Assembly: GCF_021018805.1 (NCBI RefSeq)
Contig: NW_026960607.1
Span: 1,180,501-1,244,500 of the forward strand
Direction: 5' to 3'
DNA length: 64,000 nucleotides
Source of the DNA: Prinia subflava
Lineage: Eukaryota > Chordata > Aves > Passeriformes > Cisticolidae
Position numbers and translations under genes: made by a program. The notes below the pieces were generated by a model that searched no databases, was not told where the DNA came from, and saw only the letters and a program-made list of their open reading frames with translations. Below, in pieces: positions 1-10,244 of the stretch. Position 1 is the stretch's first letter, and each line of letters starts with the position of its first letter.

Positions 1-1062
1 CAAAAACTGAATTGGAAAACTGATAACCCAGTCTGGGTGGAACAGTGGCCGCTTTCTAAAGAGAAATTACAGGTGCTTCAGGAGCTCGTAGAGGAGCAAT
101 TGAAAAAGGGTCACATCGAGGAGACTAATTCTCCTTGGAATTCACCTGTCTTTGTCATTCGAAAGGCTGACAAGACACGGTGGCGGCTCCTTCACGACCG
201 CCGCCAAATTAATAATGTTATCAAAGATATGGGGTCTCTCCAACCAGGAATGCTTTCCCCAAACATGCTCCCTCGAGATTGGAATCTGGCAGTCATTGAC
301 ATAAAAGATTCTTTCTTCCAAATTCCCCTACACCCTGACGATGCTCCACGTTTTGCCTTTTTGGTTCCTTCCATCAACCGAGCGGCCCCAAGGAAACGAT
401 ATCACTGGCGTGTATTGCCACAAGGTCTGAAAGTCTCTCCAGTTCTGTGTCAGCAGTTTGTCGCTTCCTTGTTGTCCCCTGTGAGAGCAGCCGCAGAGGA
501 AGTTATCATCCATCATTATATGGATGATATACTTGTGTGTGCCCCGACAGATGATGCACTGACACACACACTTGGCCTTGTAACGGATTCGTTAGTTGCT
601 GCAGGTTTCGAGCTGCAGGCAAACAAGATTCAGAAGATGCCACCCTGGAAGTACCTGGGCTTGGAAATAGGTAAGCGGACCATTGTGCCGCAGAAATTGG
701 AGATCAGGACGAAAGTCCAGACCCTTGCTGATGCCCATCAACTCTGTGGTGCTTTGAATTGGGTAAGGCCTTGGCTGGGTCTGACTACTGAGGACCTAGC
801 CCCTCTTTTCAATCTTTTGAAGGGGGGAGAGGAGCTGAGTTCTCCTAGGGTACTTACTCCAGAGGCAAAAACAGCACTTGAAAAGGTTCAAAATGCAATG
901 TCTTCCAGACAGGCACACAGATGTGACCCAGACCTGCCTTTCCATTTCATCATCCTAGGAAAGCTGCCGCATCTGTATGGCATCATTTTTCAGTGGGACC
1001 AGTCTGCAAAAACACCCAGACAAGGTAACAAGGGCCAAGGCAGGGGAGAGATCCTCTGCTGA
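1..1062 (+). pseudogene. pol: pol: reverse transcriptase domain, 5' truncated by window edge
   Basis: The frame is open from base 1, so the gene starts before the window. It encodes fingers, palm and thumb of a retroviral reverse transcriptase, the RNA/DNA-dependent polymerase that copies the genome. Visible marks are a WPLS segment near the start, an LPQG motif near 415-425 and the catalytic YMDD at 517-528, all intact. The connection domain follows to about 1010, after which the frame runs into out-of-frame residues and stops at 1062; the RNase H region continues in another frame, so there is an indel near 1000-1060. Sequence style matches the family C pol at 24879-26780. It is a recognisable but non-functional polymerase. 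Confidence 0.88.
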
Positions 1063-2270
1063 TTATAGAGTGGGTCTTTCTCAGCCACCAGCGGCCCAAA
1101 AGAATGACACAGCATCAGGAGCTCATGGCTGAGCTCATCCGCAAAGCGAGAGTGCGGATGAAAGATCTGGCCGGTTGTGACTTTGAGTGCATTCACATGC
1201 CAATTGGCTTGGAAACGGGCCAAATGACAAAATCCATGTTGGAACACCTGCTTCAAGAGAATGAAGCATTGCAATTCGCCCTAGATTCCTTTACAGGCCA
1301 AATTTCAATTCATAGGCCGGCCCACAACATGTTCAATTCAGAAACAGCATTCACATTGGCAATGCAAAGTATTCGGAGCAGAAAGCCCCTCAAAGCTCTG
1401 ACAGTTTTCACAGACGCGTCTGGGGCTTCTCACAAGTCAGTTCTGACTTGGGAGAATCCTGAACCTTAGCAGTGGGAAGATGTTCAGGAGGTGATGGGAT
1501 CACCTCAGATCGCTGAGTTGGCCACAGTCGTTAGAGCCTTTGAGAGGTTTCCCGAATCATTCAATTTAGTAACTGACTCCGCATACGTGGCGGGGGTGGT
1601 ATCTAGGGCAGATCAGGCCATTCTGCAAGTGTCCAACACTGCTCTGTATGAGCTGCTCTCGAAGCTTGTAAAGCTTGTCTCCCACCGAGAGCATCTGTTT
1701 TATGTAATGCACACGAGATCACACACTGATTTGCCAGGGTTTATTGCTGAGGGTAACAGGAGAGCTGACGCCCTTGCTGCTCCTGCAGCGATAGCCCCAT
1801 TGCCTAACATATTCGAACAGGCAAAGCTCAGTCATCAGCTTTTCCACCAGAACGTGCCAAGCCTGGTCAGACGTTTCCACCTCACACGTCAGCAGGCCAA
1901 GGCAATTGTCGGCTCATGTCCATCGTGTCAGTCCCACGCCGTGCCCACACTGCATGCTGGAGTCAATCCTCGCGGGCTTCAAAGCTGCGAGCTCTGGCAA
2001 ACAGACATCACACACATTGCAGAATTTGGAAGACAGAAATACGTTCATGTATCTGCAGATACTTTCTCAGGTGCAGTTTACACCTCTGCACACACAGGAG
2101 AGAAGGCACAGGATGTCAATAAACACCTCATCCAAGCATTCTCCTTTATGGGTATCCCCAGAGGTCTCAAAACTGACAATGGCCCAGCGTACAAGTCAGG
2201 TGAGTTCTGCAGCTTCCTGCAGCAATGGGGAGTGGAGCACAAAACAGGCATCCCACATTCCCCACAGGCC
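1063..2270 (+). pseudogene. pol: pol: connection, RNase H and N-terminal integrase
   Basis: One frame (two open stretches, 1104-1469 and 1491-2336, separated by a TAG at 1467-1469) carries RNase H and then integrase. RNase H acidic residues are visible in TVFTDAS, in IAELATVV, in NLVTDSAY and in NRRADALA. The integrase zinc-binding domain shows the H-H-C-C pattern (HQLFH ... CPSC, about 1836-1930), followed by catalytic Asp in WQTDI and in KTDNGPAY. A 1-nt shift near 2265-2270 throws the third catalytic residue into another frame. The stop and shift make this part of pol inactive. The domain order is that of ordinary orthoretroviruses. Confidence 0.87.
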
Positions 2271-2761
2271 AAGCGATTGTGGAACGGACCCATCAGGAAA
2301 TCCAAAGGGTCCTTGCACAACAACAGCAGGTACTGAAAGTTGAGCCTCCCTCTATCCATTTAGCCAGGGCACTGTACACGATCAATTTTCTTAACTGCAG
2401 TTTTGAGGTGTTTAACCCACCAGTCGTGAGACATTTCGGATCAAGTTCTGATTTCCAACAAAAAGAAAAGCCACCAGTCCTGCTCAGGTCTCCTGAGAGC
2501 GGACAGGTAGAAGGCCCATATGACCTGGTGACGTGGGGACGAGGGTATGCCTGCGTCTCCACGCCCACTGGGCTCAGATTGGTCCCTGCAAAATGGGTGA
2601 AGCCTTTTAGGAAAAAGCAGGGGGAGAGAAGGGAAAATGTAGTGCAGGTCGCTTCTGCGGCACTGCGCCGCAAAAGGCGAAATTGCACCTGGCTGACCCT
2701 GCCCATTCTCTGGGAATGGGAGGACCCCTCACCTTTTTCTTATTTTCAACCGTCATGCTAA
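2225..2761 (+). pseudogene. pol: pol: C-terminal integrase in shifted frame
   Basis: This frame picks up the integrase core after the shift near 2270. It begins usefully at TGQAIVE, which holds the catalytic Glu of the DDE triad, and continues through the C-terminal DNA-binding domain with the GRGYACVST segment typical of avian class II integrases. The reading frame runs on past about 2690 and overlaps the upstream region of the env-like frame. The residues before TGQAIVE are a shadow of the other frame. Only the assignment of its exact end is uncertain. Confidence 0.82.
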
Positions 2762-2838
2762 TTATTATGTGTTTTAAAGTCTGGTTTTCAGTTTTTTATT
2801 GTGATAGATCCAACCAAGACCAGGTAAAGTCCACCACC

Positions 2839-3153
2839 ATGGCACATTTCCTGCTGATGATTCTCCTCACCACCCTCCTGGCTGCCCTCATCCCTCAGAC
2901 CGAGGCAAACATCTGGGCCACCCTTGCTACACCTACAGGCCAAGACCGCATTCGCCTCAGCAAAACCTCAGCCGCAGCTACAACTGAGGACATCAAAGAA
3001 GCCATCAAAAGAATGAGGGACTTGGTGAGCAAAATCAAAGAAGAGACATCAGACTGGTCCATCGACCGTTTTAAGAACTTAGGACTCTCGGGTTGGTCTG
3101 GATCCATTTTGAAAACCTGTTTGTTTATATTATTTGTAATAACATTGCTTTAG
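2839..3153 (+). CDS. Micro-Env: signal peptide joined to Env membrane anchor
   Basis: A 104-residue frame starting at an ATG in a near-ideal vertebrate initiation context (ccaccATGG). It has a hydrophobic signal peptide (residues 1-20), then EANIWATLA, which aligns with the first residues of SU in the complete family B Env at the right end of the window (ENMWVTWA). A short charged helix-like stretch follows, then DRFKNLGLSGW and a hydrophobic anchor that match the region before and in the TM membrane span. Receptor-binding SU, cleavage site, fusion peptide and the cysteine motif are all missing. The frame stops inside the anchor at 3153, while the adjacent frame continues it, so the copy looks frameshifted. 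A similar protein is encoded at 34782-35249. Function unknown; a decayed deletion derivative is the simplest reading. Confidence 0.6.
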   Translation: MAHFLLMILLTTLLAALIPQTEANIWATLATPTGQDRIRLSKTSAAATTEDIKEAIKRMRDLVSKIKEETSDWSIDRFKNLGLSGWSGSILKTCLFILFVITLL

Positions 3154-3404
3154 TTGTGATATGTTCTATTAGAAAGATGATTCGTAAGTTTATGTCTGGT
3201 GCTACATCTCCCCCAAAGCCGGCTGTGAACCGTGTCTCCATGGCAGCTGTTCCTGAGGAAATTGAATTGGAAAACTTAGAAAAGTCCTGGGAGGACGAGA
3301 GCCTCTATGAGGAGCAGTGGTCGTCCGTGCAGTCAGGGTTCAGAGACAGCTTTTCTGAGTCTGAACAGCAGCCTCCTCCATGCCAGGTTTGCTCATCTTA
3401 TTAA
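3154..3404 (+). pseudogene. Continuation of micro-Env anchor and long cytoplasmic tail
   Basis: This frame (open from 3093) overlaps the end of the micro-Env frame and continues it: hydrophobic NNIALVVICSI, a basic stop-transfer segment (RKMIRK) and then an acidic tail of about 65 residues rich in Glu and Ser, ending 4 bp before the polypurine tract. A one-base indel in the anchor explains why signal and tail now lie in different frames. The tail is longer than that of the complete family B Env. I cannot tell whether it is an Env tail or an unrelated reading frame. Confidence 0.45.
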
Positions 3405-3405
3405 A

Positions 3406-3420
3406 AGAAAAAGGGGGAGA
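3406..3420 (+). promoter_or_regulatory. Polypurine tract
   Basis: A purine run ending in gggggaga directly abuts the TG that opens the LTR. This is where plus-strand DNA synthesis is primed. Confidence 0.8.
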
Positions 3421-3858
3421 TGTGGCGGTGTGTGAAATTTAGTTTATTAAGTTTGTTATATGTTCCTTTGTTCCCTCTTCATCCACGTGTACCCCTGCGG
3501 CAAGTGACGTAACTGTCAGTTTTCTGTCCATCAGAAAGCCCGCTAATTTTGTAATTTACTTTACTCCTCCCTGACACCATCTGTATAAAAGTGTACGCAG
3601 AACCGCCCTTGGGGAGTTGCGAGAGCAAACGCAGGCGCAAGAGATCGCGCTTGCCGCACAATAAACATCGCTACCTCGCTGCCTTCCATCCTGCCTCTGC
3701 TTTGTCACTTTAAGACCGCTGCCAAAGATCTCTCATAACAAGAACCCACAGGAATCAGTATCATCGCCCGGCGAACGAACTGATCCTCGTCCCGTGTCGC
3801 AGTGTCCGGGCTGGCCGTGCATGGAGATGCCGAGGTCTCGAAACACAGCACCGTGACA
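3421..3858 (+). mobile_element. Family A 3' LTR
   Basis: It starts TGTGGCGGTG after the polypurine tract. TATAAAA is at 3584-3590 and AATAAA at 3660-3665. I place the end at ...CCGTGACA (3858): the U5 segment after the poly(A) signal (acaagaacccacagga) is shared with the family A solo LTR at 48604-49169, which ends ...CCCCGACA. An earlier end at 3740 is therefore unlikely. The expected target duplication (gaacca, 3859-3864) cannot be checked because the 5' end is outside the window. Confidence 0.8.
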
Positions 3859-5296
3859 GAACCACTCAAACCTTTTCCATTATTCATATACAGAGGCTCC
3901 TGTAACTTATTATCTGTAGTGCAGAAGACTTGACCTGCTACTGTGACTGCAGCACCTATGGCTAATCTAAATCTGGGCTGAGTGCTGATGAAAACCACAG
4001 TCAGCAAAAGATTCTGCTGAATACATCACAAGAGATTAAAACATTATTCTGTCTTTTTATACCTACTTATCCCATCCTATATTTCTTCCTATATGTTAGG
4101 CAATCTAAAGTGTTTTGTGTTATGTTTGTTTGCTGTTGTTTTGATTTTTATTTCACAAGTAATTTAAAAATAACTCTGTATACTCCAAACTCTGTGAAGA
4201 AAGTTGTATAAATACATTCTTAAAATGAAAGTCTGCTTTAGTCAAACATGAACTTGATTCTTCTACGTCAGAAAAACACCCAAAAGACATTATCAGTCTA
4301 TTATTTCAGATTGAAAATGGCATATCCCATTCCACATTTCGAATATTCCAACAGGATAAGTTGTGTGAAACAGCTGATGATTAAAATAAACATATTAGAG
4401 TATATCAATTCTGAAACTGCAAAGGAAAAATAAAAATGGAAAACAGAGTCAAGGTGATGAAATTAAAAATCTCCATGACTATTTTGTTATCTTACAACAG
4501 AGACACACAAGCAATATCATCCTGGTTAAGTAGCCTAATTTTGGATACCAACTGGAACAAAAGATAGCAGTATCAATTAAATCTTAGATTTCTTTAATAT
4601 ATACTTTGTGCTCTAAAACGTTTCCTTCTCTTTCTTGACTTGCTGAGAAAGGCTCTATAATTTTTTTCTGTTTGTATTTCAGTTGAGCGGACAATGATTG
4701 TCAAAGTTACCTATTTCTCTTCTATTGATTAAGCAACCACCGAATTTTATTGCTAGATGAAGTTGTGGGGTTTTGCATGATTTTTTTTTTTTTATCTTAG
4801 AATCTTGATACTTATAGACAACTTTTATTGAAAGCCTATGTAAGGTCTAAAAACCTAAAAAGAAATAACATGAAACAAATCAATATTTTCAAGTACCAAG
4901 TAATAACTTATGAGTTATTACAATTTGTAACACAAACGTGGAAGCCATACAGAATTTAACAAAACCAATTATATGCAAAGGTTCCTGGTCTCTTGTGGGC
5001 AAACCTCTGGATTAAATGAAAGACCTCAGAGGTAGACTGTGAGTGGAGAAGGTGAATGTGTTGGTCAGTTCCCAACCGTTGTTCAAATGAGGCTGGCAGG
5101 TTCTGCAAAAACTTCTAGTATGTTATGGAAACACTGGTGTAGACCAACTCTTAATATTTAACTTCAAAAGTCACAGTGCAAGTATAGATTTCATGAATAT
5201 ATTGAAAATATTGAGATGAAATCATTGAATGGAAAGAAAGAGATGATGCTATTTTAAACAAATAAAGTTCTACTGCAATGCCATGATCTTAATACA
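3859..5296. other. AT-rich non-coding stretch
   Basis: Unique-looking AT-rich DNA with short homopolymer runs and no coding signature. I see no gene, LTR or CR1 end here. Confidence 0.6.
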
Positions 5297-5302
5297 GAAG
5301 CA

Positions 5303-6777
5303 TGCCCTTATCCTTCCTTCGGGATACAGATTCTTGTAAAAAGCCCCCGCGGGGGAAAGGCTGTTTTCATCCTAACAGCTAGATCGAGCAGTCGTCTGGA
5401 GAGACCTGGCCGTTGCTCATGTATAGCAACGTACGCCGCTCTTAAAACGAGGGGCACCAATTTGCCTAGGTCGGGTACGGGTATACAGTCTCTAAAAGGT
5501 CTTACAACATCTTAGTATCTAAATAGAGTAATTTATTTATACAAAAGCACATATCTGAAGGCACAAGAGTTCTGAGAGCGGCCTTATTCTACAATCAATT
5601 ATAAACCTAGGCAAACAAAGTCTAAACAAGACAATAACCAAAGCATAGAAATCTTAACACAGAGTTCTAATGAAACAGCAAACAAAGTATAGAATTCCTA
5701 ACAAGCAAAACTAGTAAGGCTACAAGCAAAGCATATCATTTACAGCCTCAGGGTAAAACAACCTCTTATTAATATCAACGTTTTCAACCGCTGGGATCAC
5801 ACTAGCAGAGAGGAATCGATCACAGTTTTCAGACAGGGATCTCAGCCGCAGGGATCATGACAACAAAAGGGACCCCGAAATTCCAAACCCACTCAGAGCC
5901 CTCGACCGCAGGGACACGGGTACAATGGGAAATCCCGAACTGCACAGAGCTCCCATCCGCGGGGATCGGTGGGCAGTTGGAGGGCCCGAGCCGCGCAGGG
6001 TTCCCGTCCGGGGGATCGCGAGGGCAGTTGGAGGGCCCAAGCTGTGCAGGGTTCCCGTCCGGGGGATCGCGAGGGCAGTGGGGGCCCCAGGGTCCCTCCC
6101 CACGCAGAGTCCCCGGCTGTCCCGACCAGCGTTCCGGTGGCAAGTGCTGCAGGGGAAAAGGGGGAACCCCGGGGCCCAGGTCCCTTGGAGCGGGGACCGC
6201 GATGTATAATACCTTAAAATCCCGTCTCGGCTCCCTGTCAAGGATCATTCCTCAGGTTGCAGAGAATGGAGGTGGGATTGATGGATCAAATTGATCAATC
6301 AATCGATACCTCCAATCCCTCCAATCCACTGACCGACTGACACAGAGGCTTTTTATCCCAAATTGCAAAATGCATATTCATATTTTTTATCTACACACTA
6401 ACCAATCTAGGTACAATTCTAAAGTTCGTAAAAACTACGAAAATCAGTGTCAAAACCTACGCACATAGCATATCTATTAACGTAAAACTCTATCTTACTA
6501 GCATAAGGTTCTACCTTGTTGTACATAAAACTCATACTAAAAATTATAAACAGTACCCTACTCTATTTTTGTTATGTCTGTACTCTATCACTAAGCCTGA
6601 AGCTGTGTCCTTCTACACTGAACTAGGACTTAGGGTATGTAAGACTTAAGGCTCAGGGTTTGATTTCTACTTTATGTATCTAAAGCTTTTATATATTCTA
6701 ATTTTTCTAAAGGTTTTAATTCTATCTCTGTACTTTTCACTCTCTGTGGAGGATCCATGGAAACATGGACTCCGACA
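5303..6777 (-). mobile_element. Long solo LTR, 1475 bp
   Basis: The block begins TG and ends CA and is flanked by a perfect 6-bp direct repeat, gaagca, at 5297-5302 and 6778-6783. Read on the minus strand it has TATA-like boxes (complement at about 6685-6695 and at 6350-6358), then a GC-rich stretch of several hundred bases, then AATAAA (complement near 5530-5538) and a terminal part ending ...GGGCA. No gag, pol or primer site is present, so it is most simply a solo LTR left by recombination. The family differs from the others in the window. Orientation rests only on the poly(A) and TATA signals. Confidence 0.7.
5955..6097. repeat. 51-bp tandem repeats in the GC-rich part of the solo LTR
   Basis: Nearly three copies of a 51-bp unit containing gtccgggggatcgcgagg and gggcagttggagggccc. 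The second and third copies start 51 bp apart (cgtccggggg at 6005 and 6056). The frames open here in several directions come from this GC-rich composition and are not genes. Confidence 0.75.
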
Positions 6778-6783
6778 GAAGCA

Positions 6784-7749
6784 TTTTCTAGTAAATATAC
6801 TTTCTCACGTAAAAAGTTGTCAGACCTTTTATGAACTCTAGTTCTAAATCAGATGAATTAAGTATTCTTTCCAAGCAAACAGCCCTTCTACTCACAAGCT
6901 GTGGAAATTATCTAGAAATGAGTAAGAAAGGGCACTGTTTTCTGGAAGATATCTACAGTTTAAGCATAGACATAATCCAAATTGTTAGTATGATCTCCCT
7001 GTCCTTGACTCCAGAACAAGCCGAAGCAACATTAAAGTGCAACATCCTGCAATTTGCTGCTTAGGTCTAAGAATGGCAGCTTGTATGCAAATATATGCTA
7101 GGTAATCAAGGCAAAAAGTCCCTAGATGGAACAGAAAATTCCACTAGCAAGCAAAGATGTATGCATATAGTGGAGGAGTCATGATACTTGAAATGGTAAG
7201 GTTTACATTGACCATATAAGACACAGCATATATGGCCAGGGGCAGCAGTCAGAAAAAAAATGAGCATAAGACATTCCTTTCGTGTACAGACAGGGATGAC
7301 CAATGTTGAATGGAAAAATAAATATACTGAATTTGAAGAAACTGTTTCCTTTGGCTTCCACAGACTTTCTTAGATTGGGACCAGATAAAGGAAAATGAAG
7401 ATCTTTTGTGAGAGGAAGAAACTACAGATATTTTAATTGCTTCGTCTGTACAACATAGGTCTGGATTAATTGCCTCCAATAGTACTAATGAATGTGGTGT
7501 TTTTCTTTTGCTTAAAAAAATATCTTCAAACTTATAACTATTCAGCAAGGTCTAGTGTAATCATTAATCTGTAGAATTTAAAACAGGAATTGATGTGTTC
7601 TGTAAGAATATAAAATCAAGGTAATTTCTCCCTTCATTTTGTGGAATAATGTACCATTTCCAGCAATATCCTGAGAAAGCAAGAATTCTTTATCCTGTGG
7701 AACAGATTTCTGTTGTCCTCACTGAAGTTAGTAAATCCACCAGCATACA
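6784..7749. other. Non-coding interval
   Basis: AT-rich sequence with no recognisable gene or repeat. A short frame at 7649-7918 begins here but reads into the neighbouring LTR and is not a gene. Confidence 0.55.
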
Positions 7750-7755
7750 GGAATG

Positions 7756-8471
7756 TGTTGGAGTCCAGGATATCCCTCTGGCTGCCCTGGAGGATTTGAA
7801 GACTGTACAGGAGGGTTTGGAGACTGGACAGGGGGGTCTGGGATCTGTACAAGGGGGTCAGCCAGCCTCACACAGAGCCCAGGAGGACACTGCCTCTGAT
7901 TCCTGTCCATGGGAGTGAACACTCACATGCAGGAAGAATCACAAACCCTAAGAATTTAAAATAAGTAGTAGCTGGTTTATTATAGAATATAAATATAGAA
8001 ATTAGGATTCTTAGTATATGGGGCTGAAGAGGCAAGATGGAGGAATTTGGGAGTGGCCCCTGTCCTCCTTGTTCTTGCTCTCATCCCCCATCTTCTGCTG
8101 AGTTGGATTTTAGAGATTGGTTTAGAGTAGAACTGACATGTTAGTATAGGTACTAGGTATTGGTAAAATTTTGTAAATAAAAAAATACGTCTCGGACAGT
8201 GGTTGGGTCAAGGGTACTGTACTTAAGGTGCGGGGCTCTCTGATCCGCCCAGTCCAGCCGCGTGTCTTGCTTTGCTGGGGACGCCTTGCAAAGCTGGACA
8301 AGAACTGATAGATAATTAAGAATGAACAGCCTTGATAACACAAACTGCTGGACTCAACTTGTCGTCTCTGGCTTCGGTGTGAAACACCTAGGGCGAAGAG
8401 AAGACTGAAAACCTTATTACCTTGGGGAACAGCAACCCCAAGGAGAATCTCAGGGAATCATAACCCTGAGA
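7756..8471 (+). mobile_element. Family D 5' LTR
   Basis: 716 bp, alignable to the 776-779 bp LTRs of the element at 29890-35886. Near its start are two copies of a roughly 21-bp repeat (ggatttgaagactgtaca / gggtttggagactggaca, 7792-7830). It terminates at ...CCCTGAGA, three bases before the primer site, so the 3' end is GA rather than CA. The last 52 bp form two hairpins. Confidence 0.85.
8420..8471 (+). promoter_or_regulatory. Two U5 hairpins ending at the LTR terminus
   Basis: Hairpin 1: arm CCTTGGGG (8420-8427), loop AACAGCAA, arm CCCCAAGG (8436-8443). Hairpin 2: arm TCTCAGGG (8448-8455), loop AATCATAA, arm CCCTGAGA (8464-8471). Both have perfect 8-bp stems and 8-nt loops. The second ends on the last base of the LTR. 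The matching hairpin in the younger element has a G-C pair where this one has A-T. Confidence 0.75.
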
Positions 8472-8474
8472 AAG

Positions 8475-8485
8475 TGGCGCCCGAA
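8475..8485 (+). promoter_or_regulatory. Primer binding site, tRNA-Lys type
   Basis: tggcgcccgaa, 11 bases that match the start of a lysine-tRNA primer site, three bases after the LTR. The match fades after position 11. Confidence 0.65.
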
Positions 8486-8709
8486 GACATCCCAGCAGCC
8501 ACAGACCCTCAGAAGAAGACAAAACTCCATCCTTAGAAGATAAGAACACAGCAAGTCACCGACCTTGGAACTTCAATCGGACCGACGTGAACCCAGGGGC
8601 CCCGGGACACCGTCACCCTACAGCTGCAGGACAGTGAGGGACAACACCGGTTCCAGTTCCAGAGGGAGGAAAGACTGCATCTAGGTGAGACCGGTCAAAA
8701 ACCCAGATC

Positions 8710-9670
8710 ATGGGGGGGAACGTATCCCAAGAGCAATTGCATATTTTATCATCTCTGCAGAGCATCATTGCTGCACAGCCTGCGGCTTTATCTAATAAGG
8801 AGCTATGAGCTCTCTTGAAATGGATTTGCCTTGAAATTCTACAATGTAAAATGGAACTACTGTTCCAAACGGAATTTTGGAAAGAGGTGAACAAAAAATT
8901 ATATCAAAAAGCCACAAAGAGAGATAAGATAGCTCTCAAATTACTGGCTCCAGCACGAGCACTGCTGGAAATAATAACACAACATACTGGGGAGAAATCA
9001 AAGCTCCAGTGGCAGCAGAGAGGCAAAGAGGAGCTAGATGCCCAAGCCTCTGTTCAGCAGCCACCCCAAATCTCGACCATAACCCCAGAGGGTGGAGGGA
9101 ATGCTCAAGATCAATCTCTAGCACTTTCCCTAACTCCACCACAATGCATTAGTCTGCCACAAACTTCATCCCCACTCCCAGGTAAATTACAACTCCTGAT
9201 TTATCCTGCCTCCCAAGAGCACCTTGATATGATATTTTACGAACTTGATCCCTCTCCTCACGAATATAAATCTAGAGAGAGGCATGTAAGTGCTCCACAG
9301 CTTAAACCCCATCGTTTATTCCGTGCTCCACCCCGCCCCCCGGCAAGGAAAGCGCGGCGGCCGGCTCTCAGTCCTGCCGCGCTGCCTTCCCCTGCCCCCA
9401 ATGCAAAACAAGGGAGGGAGGGGGAAGGGCAGGTGAAAAAACACCAGCCGTGCCGCCAGAGCCGGGGGGGCAGCTCCCTCCGCGGGCAGGAGCAGCCCAC
9501 AGACACCCGATACGGGGAGGAAAACATCGGCGGGGAGGAGGGGTTCGAAACAGAGGAGGAAGAAATTGAATGGGGAGAAGGTGAACTTTTACAGTCGCCT
9601 TTGAAACAAACAGAGCAGGACAATGAGGATGATGAATCACTTTTGGGCGATTTTCGTGAAATAGTACTTA
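8710..9670 (+). pseudogene. gag: gag: matrix and linker, broken and truncated
   Basis: The ATG at 8710 is followed by Gly-Gly, a likely myristoylation signal for membrane targeting. The frame is interrupted by TGA at 8806-8808, then stays open from 8815 to the end. It contains the matrix domain (KWICLEI, QKATKRDK, LLAPAR) and a long proline- and basic-rich linker ending in an acidic stretch (ETEEEEIEWGEGE). It is cut before capsid, where the sequence jumps into the inverted LTR end. The matching Gag at 30903 is about 75-80% similar by eye over the matrix. The last residues of the frame, to 9723, are encoded by the inverted LTR piece and target duplication. Confidence 0.85.
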
Positions 9671-9716
9671 CTCCAAACCCTCCAGGGCGGCCAGAGGGAT
9701 ATCCTGGACTCCAACA
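9671..9716 (-). repeat. Inverted copy of the LTR 5' end
   Basis: The reverse complement of this 46-bp piece matches the LTR start (7756-7801) with three mismatches, and reaches exactly the TG terminus. At the gag side it shares the heptamer ctccaaa with the gag sequence, consistent with a microhomology switch. The inverted copy also matches the gggtttggag of the second 21-bp U3 repeat (7813-7822). Confidence 0.88.
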
Positions 9717-9722
9717 GGAATG

Positions 9723-10208
9723 AACTCCTTATTTCCAGTTAAGCGTACAAAATCCTGTATGAAGTTTAATCCTCTCAACTAGTAATCACACTGGCCATAA
9801 AGCCTCATACATGCTCTATTAGGAGCTCATATTTCTTTTGCTGATCCCGTCTAGAAAGTCTTTTTTGTACTGAGAAGGTGCAAGTGTGTTCTACATTGTA
9901 CCTTGTGCTTTTCTTTGCCTTGCCTCACATATCACTACCTGAAGAACTCCGCAATTTCTCAGTAAACACAGGACATTGCCACCCATTCTTTTCCTTGTCT
10001 CACGTTACATTCCATCAGTGACTTTATAATAAAAGACATGTTCAGACCCAAATATTTAAAACTAGTTGTGGGTACAGAAAAAACCTGTTGGTTCTTAGAC
10101 AAAAACTTGAAAGGATGTTTTAGTGAAATCAGTATTGCTTTACAGGAGGCATAAGAAACCTGAAAATGATCACATCCCAGTCTCAAGCCGAAAACAGATC
10201 AAGATCTG

Positions 10209-10244
<36 letters not shown>

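Larger units (their letters stand above)
1..3858 (+). mobile_element. Family A class II endogenous retrovirus, 3' part
   Basis: The element enters from the left edge inside reverse transcriptase and runs through RNase H, integrase and a tiny env-like frame to a polypurine tract and a 3' LTR. Pol has the YMDD, RNase H and integrase motifs of class II (alpha/beta-like) ERVs. Several frameshifts and stops show it is defective. The 5' half lies outside the window, so neither its LTR divergence nor its target duplication can be read. Two solo LTRs of the same family occur at 48604-49169 and 59011-59611. Confidence 0.9.
7756..9716 (+). mobile_element. Family D ERV, truncated, bounded by two U3 ends
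   Basis: It holds a complete 5' LTR, primer site and gag, then ends abruptly in an inverted copy of the first 46 bp of its own LTR. The perfect 6-bp direct repeat ggaatg lies immediately outside both ends (7750-7755 and 9717-9722). The outer ends are therefore TGTTGGAG... and ...CTCCAACA, both derived from U3. No pro, pol, env or 3' LTR is present. Its LTR and gag are clearly related to the element at 29890-35886 but diverged. Confidence 0.88.

Noticed and set aside
3421..3740. Shorter version of the family A LTR ending at ctcataaca
   Set aside because: The sequence after 3740 is shared with U5 of the family A solo LTR, so the LTR extends to 3858.
5829..6294. Open frames of 80-145 codons on both strands
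   Set aside because: They lie in the GC-rich, tandemly repeated part of a solo LTR and have no domain.
7649..7918. 89-codon frame leading into the family D LTR
   Set aside because: The first half is host flank and the second half is U3 of the inserted LTR; a chance chimera. The LTR part resembles the end of the family D micro-Env because both are read from the same U3.
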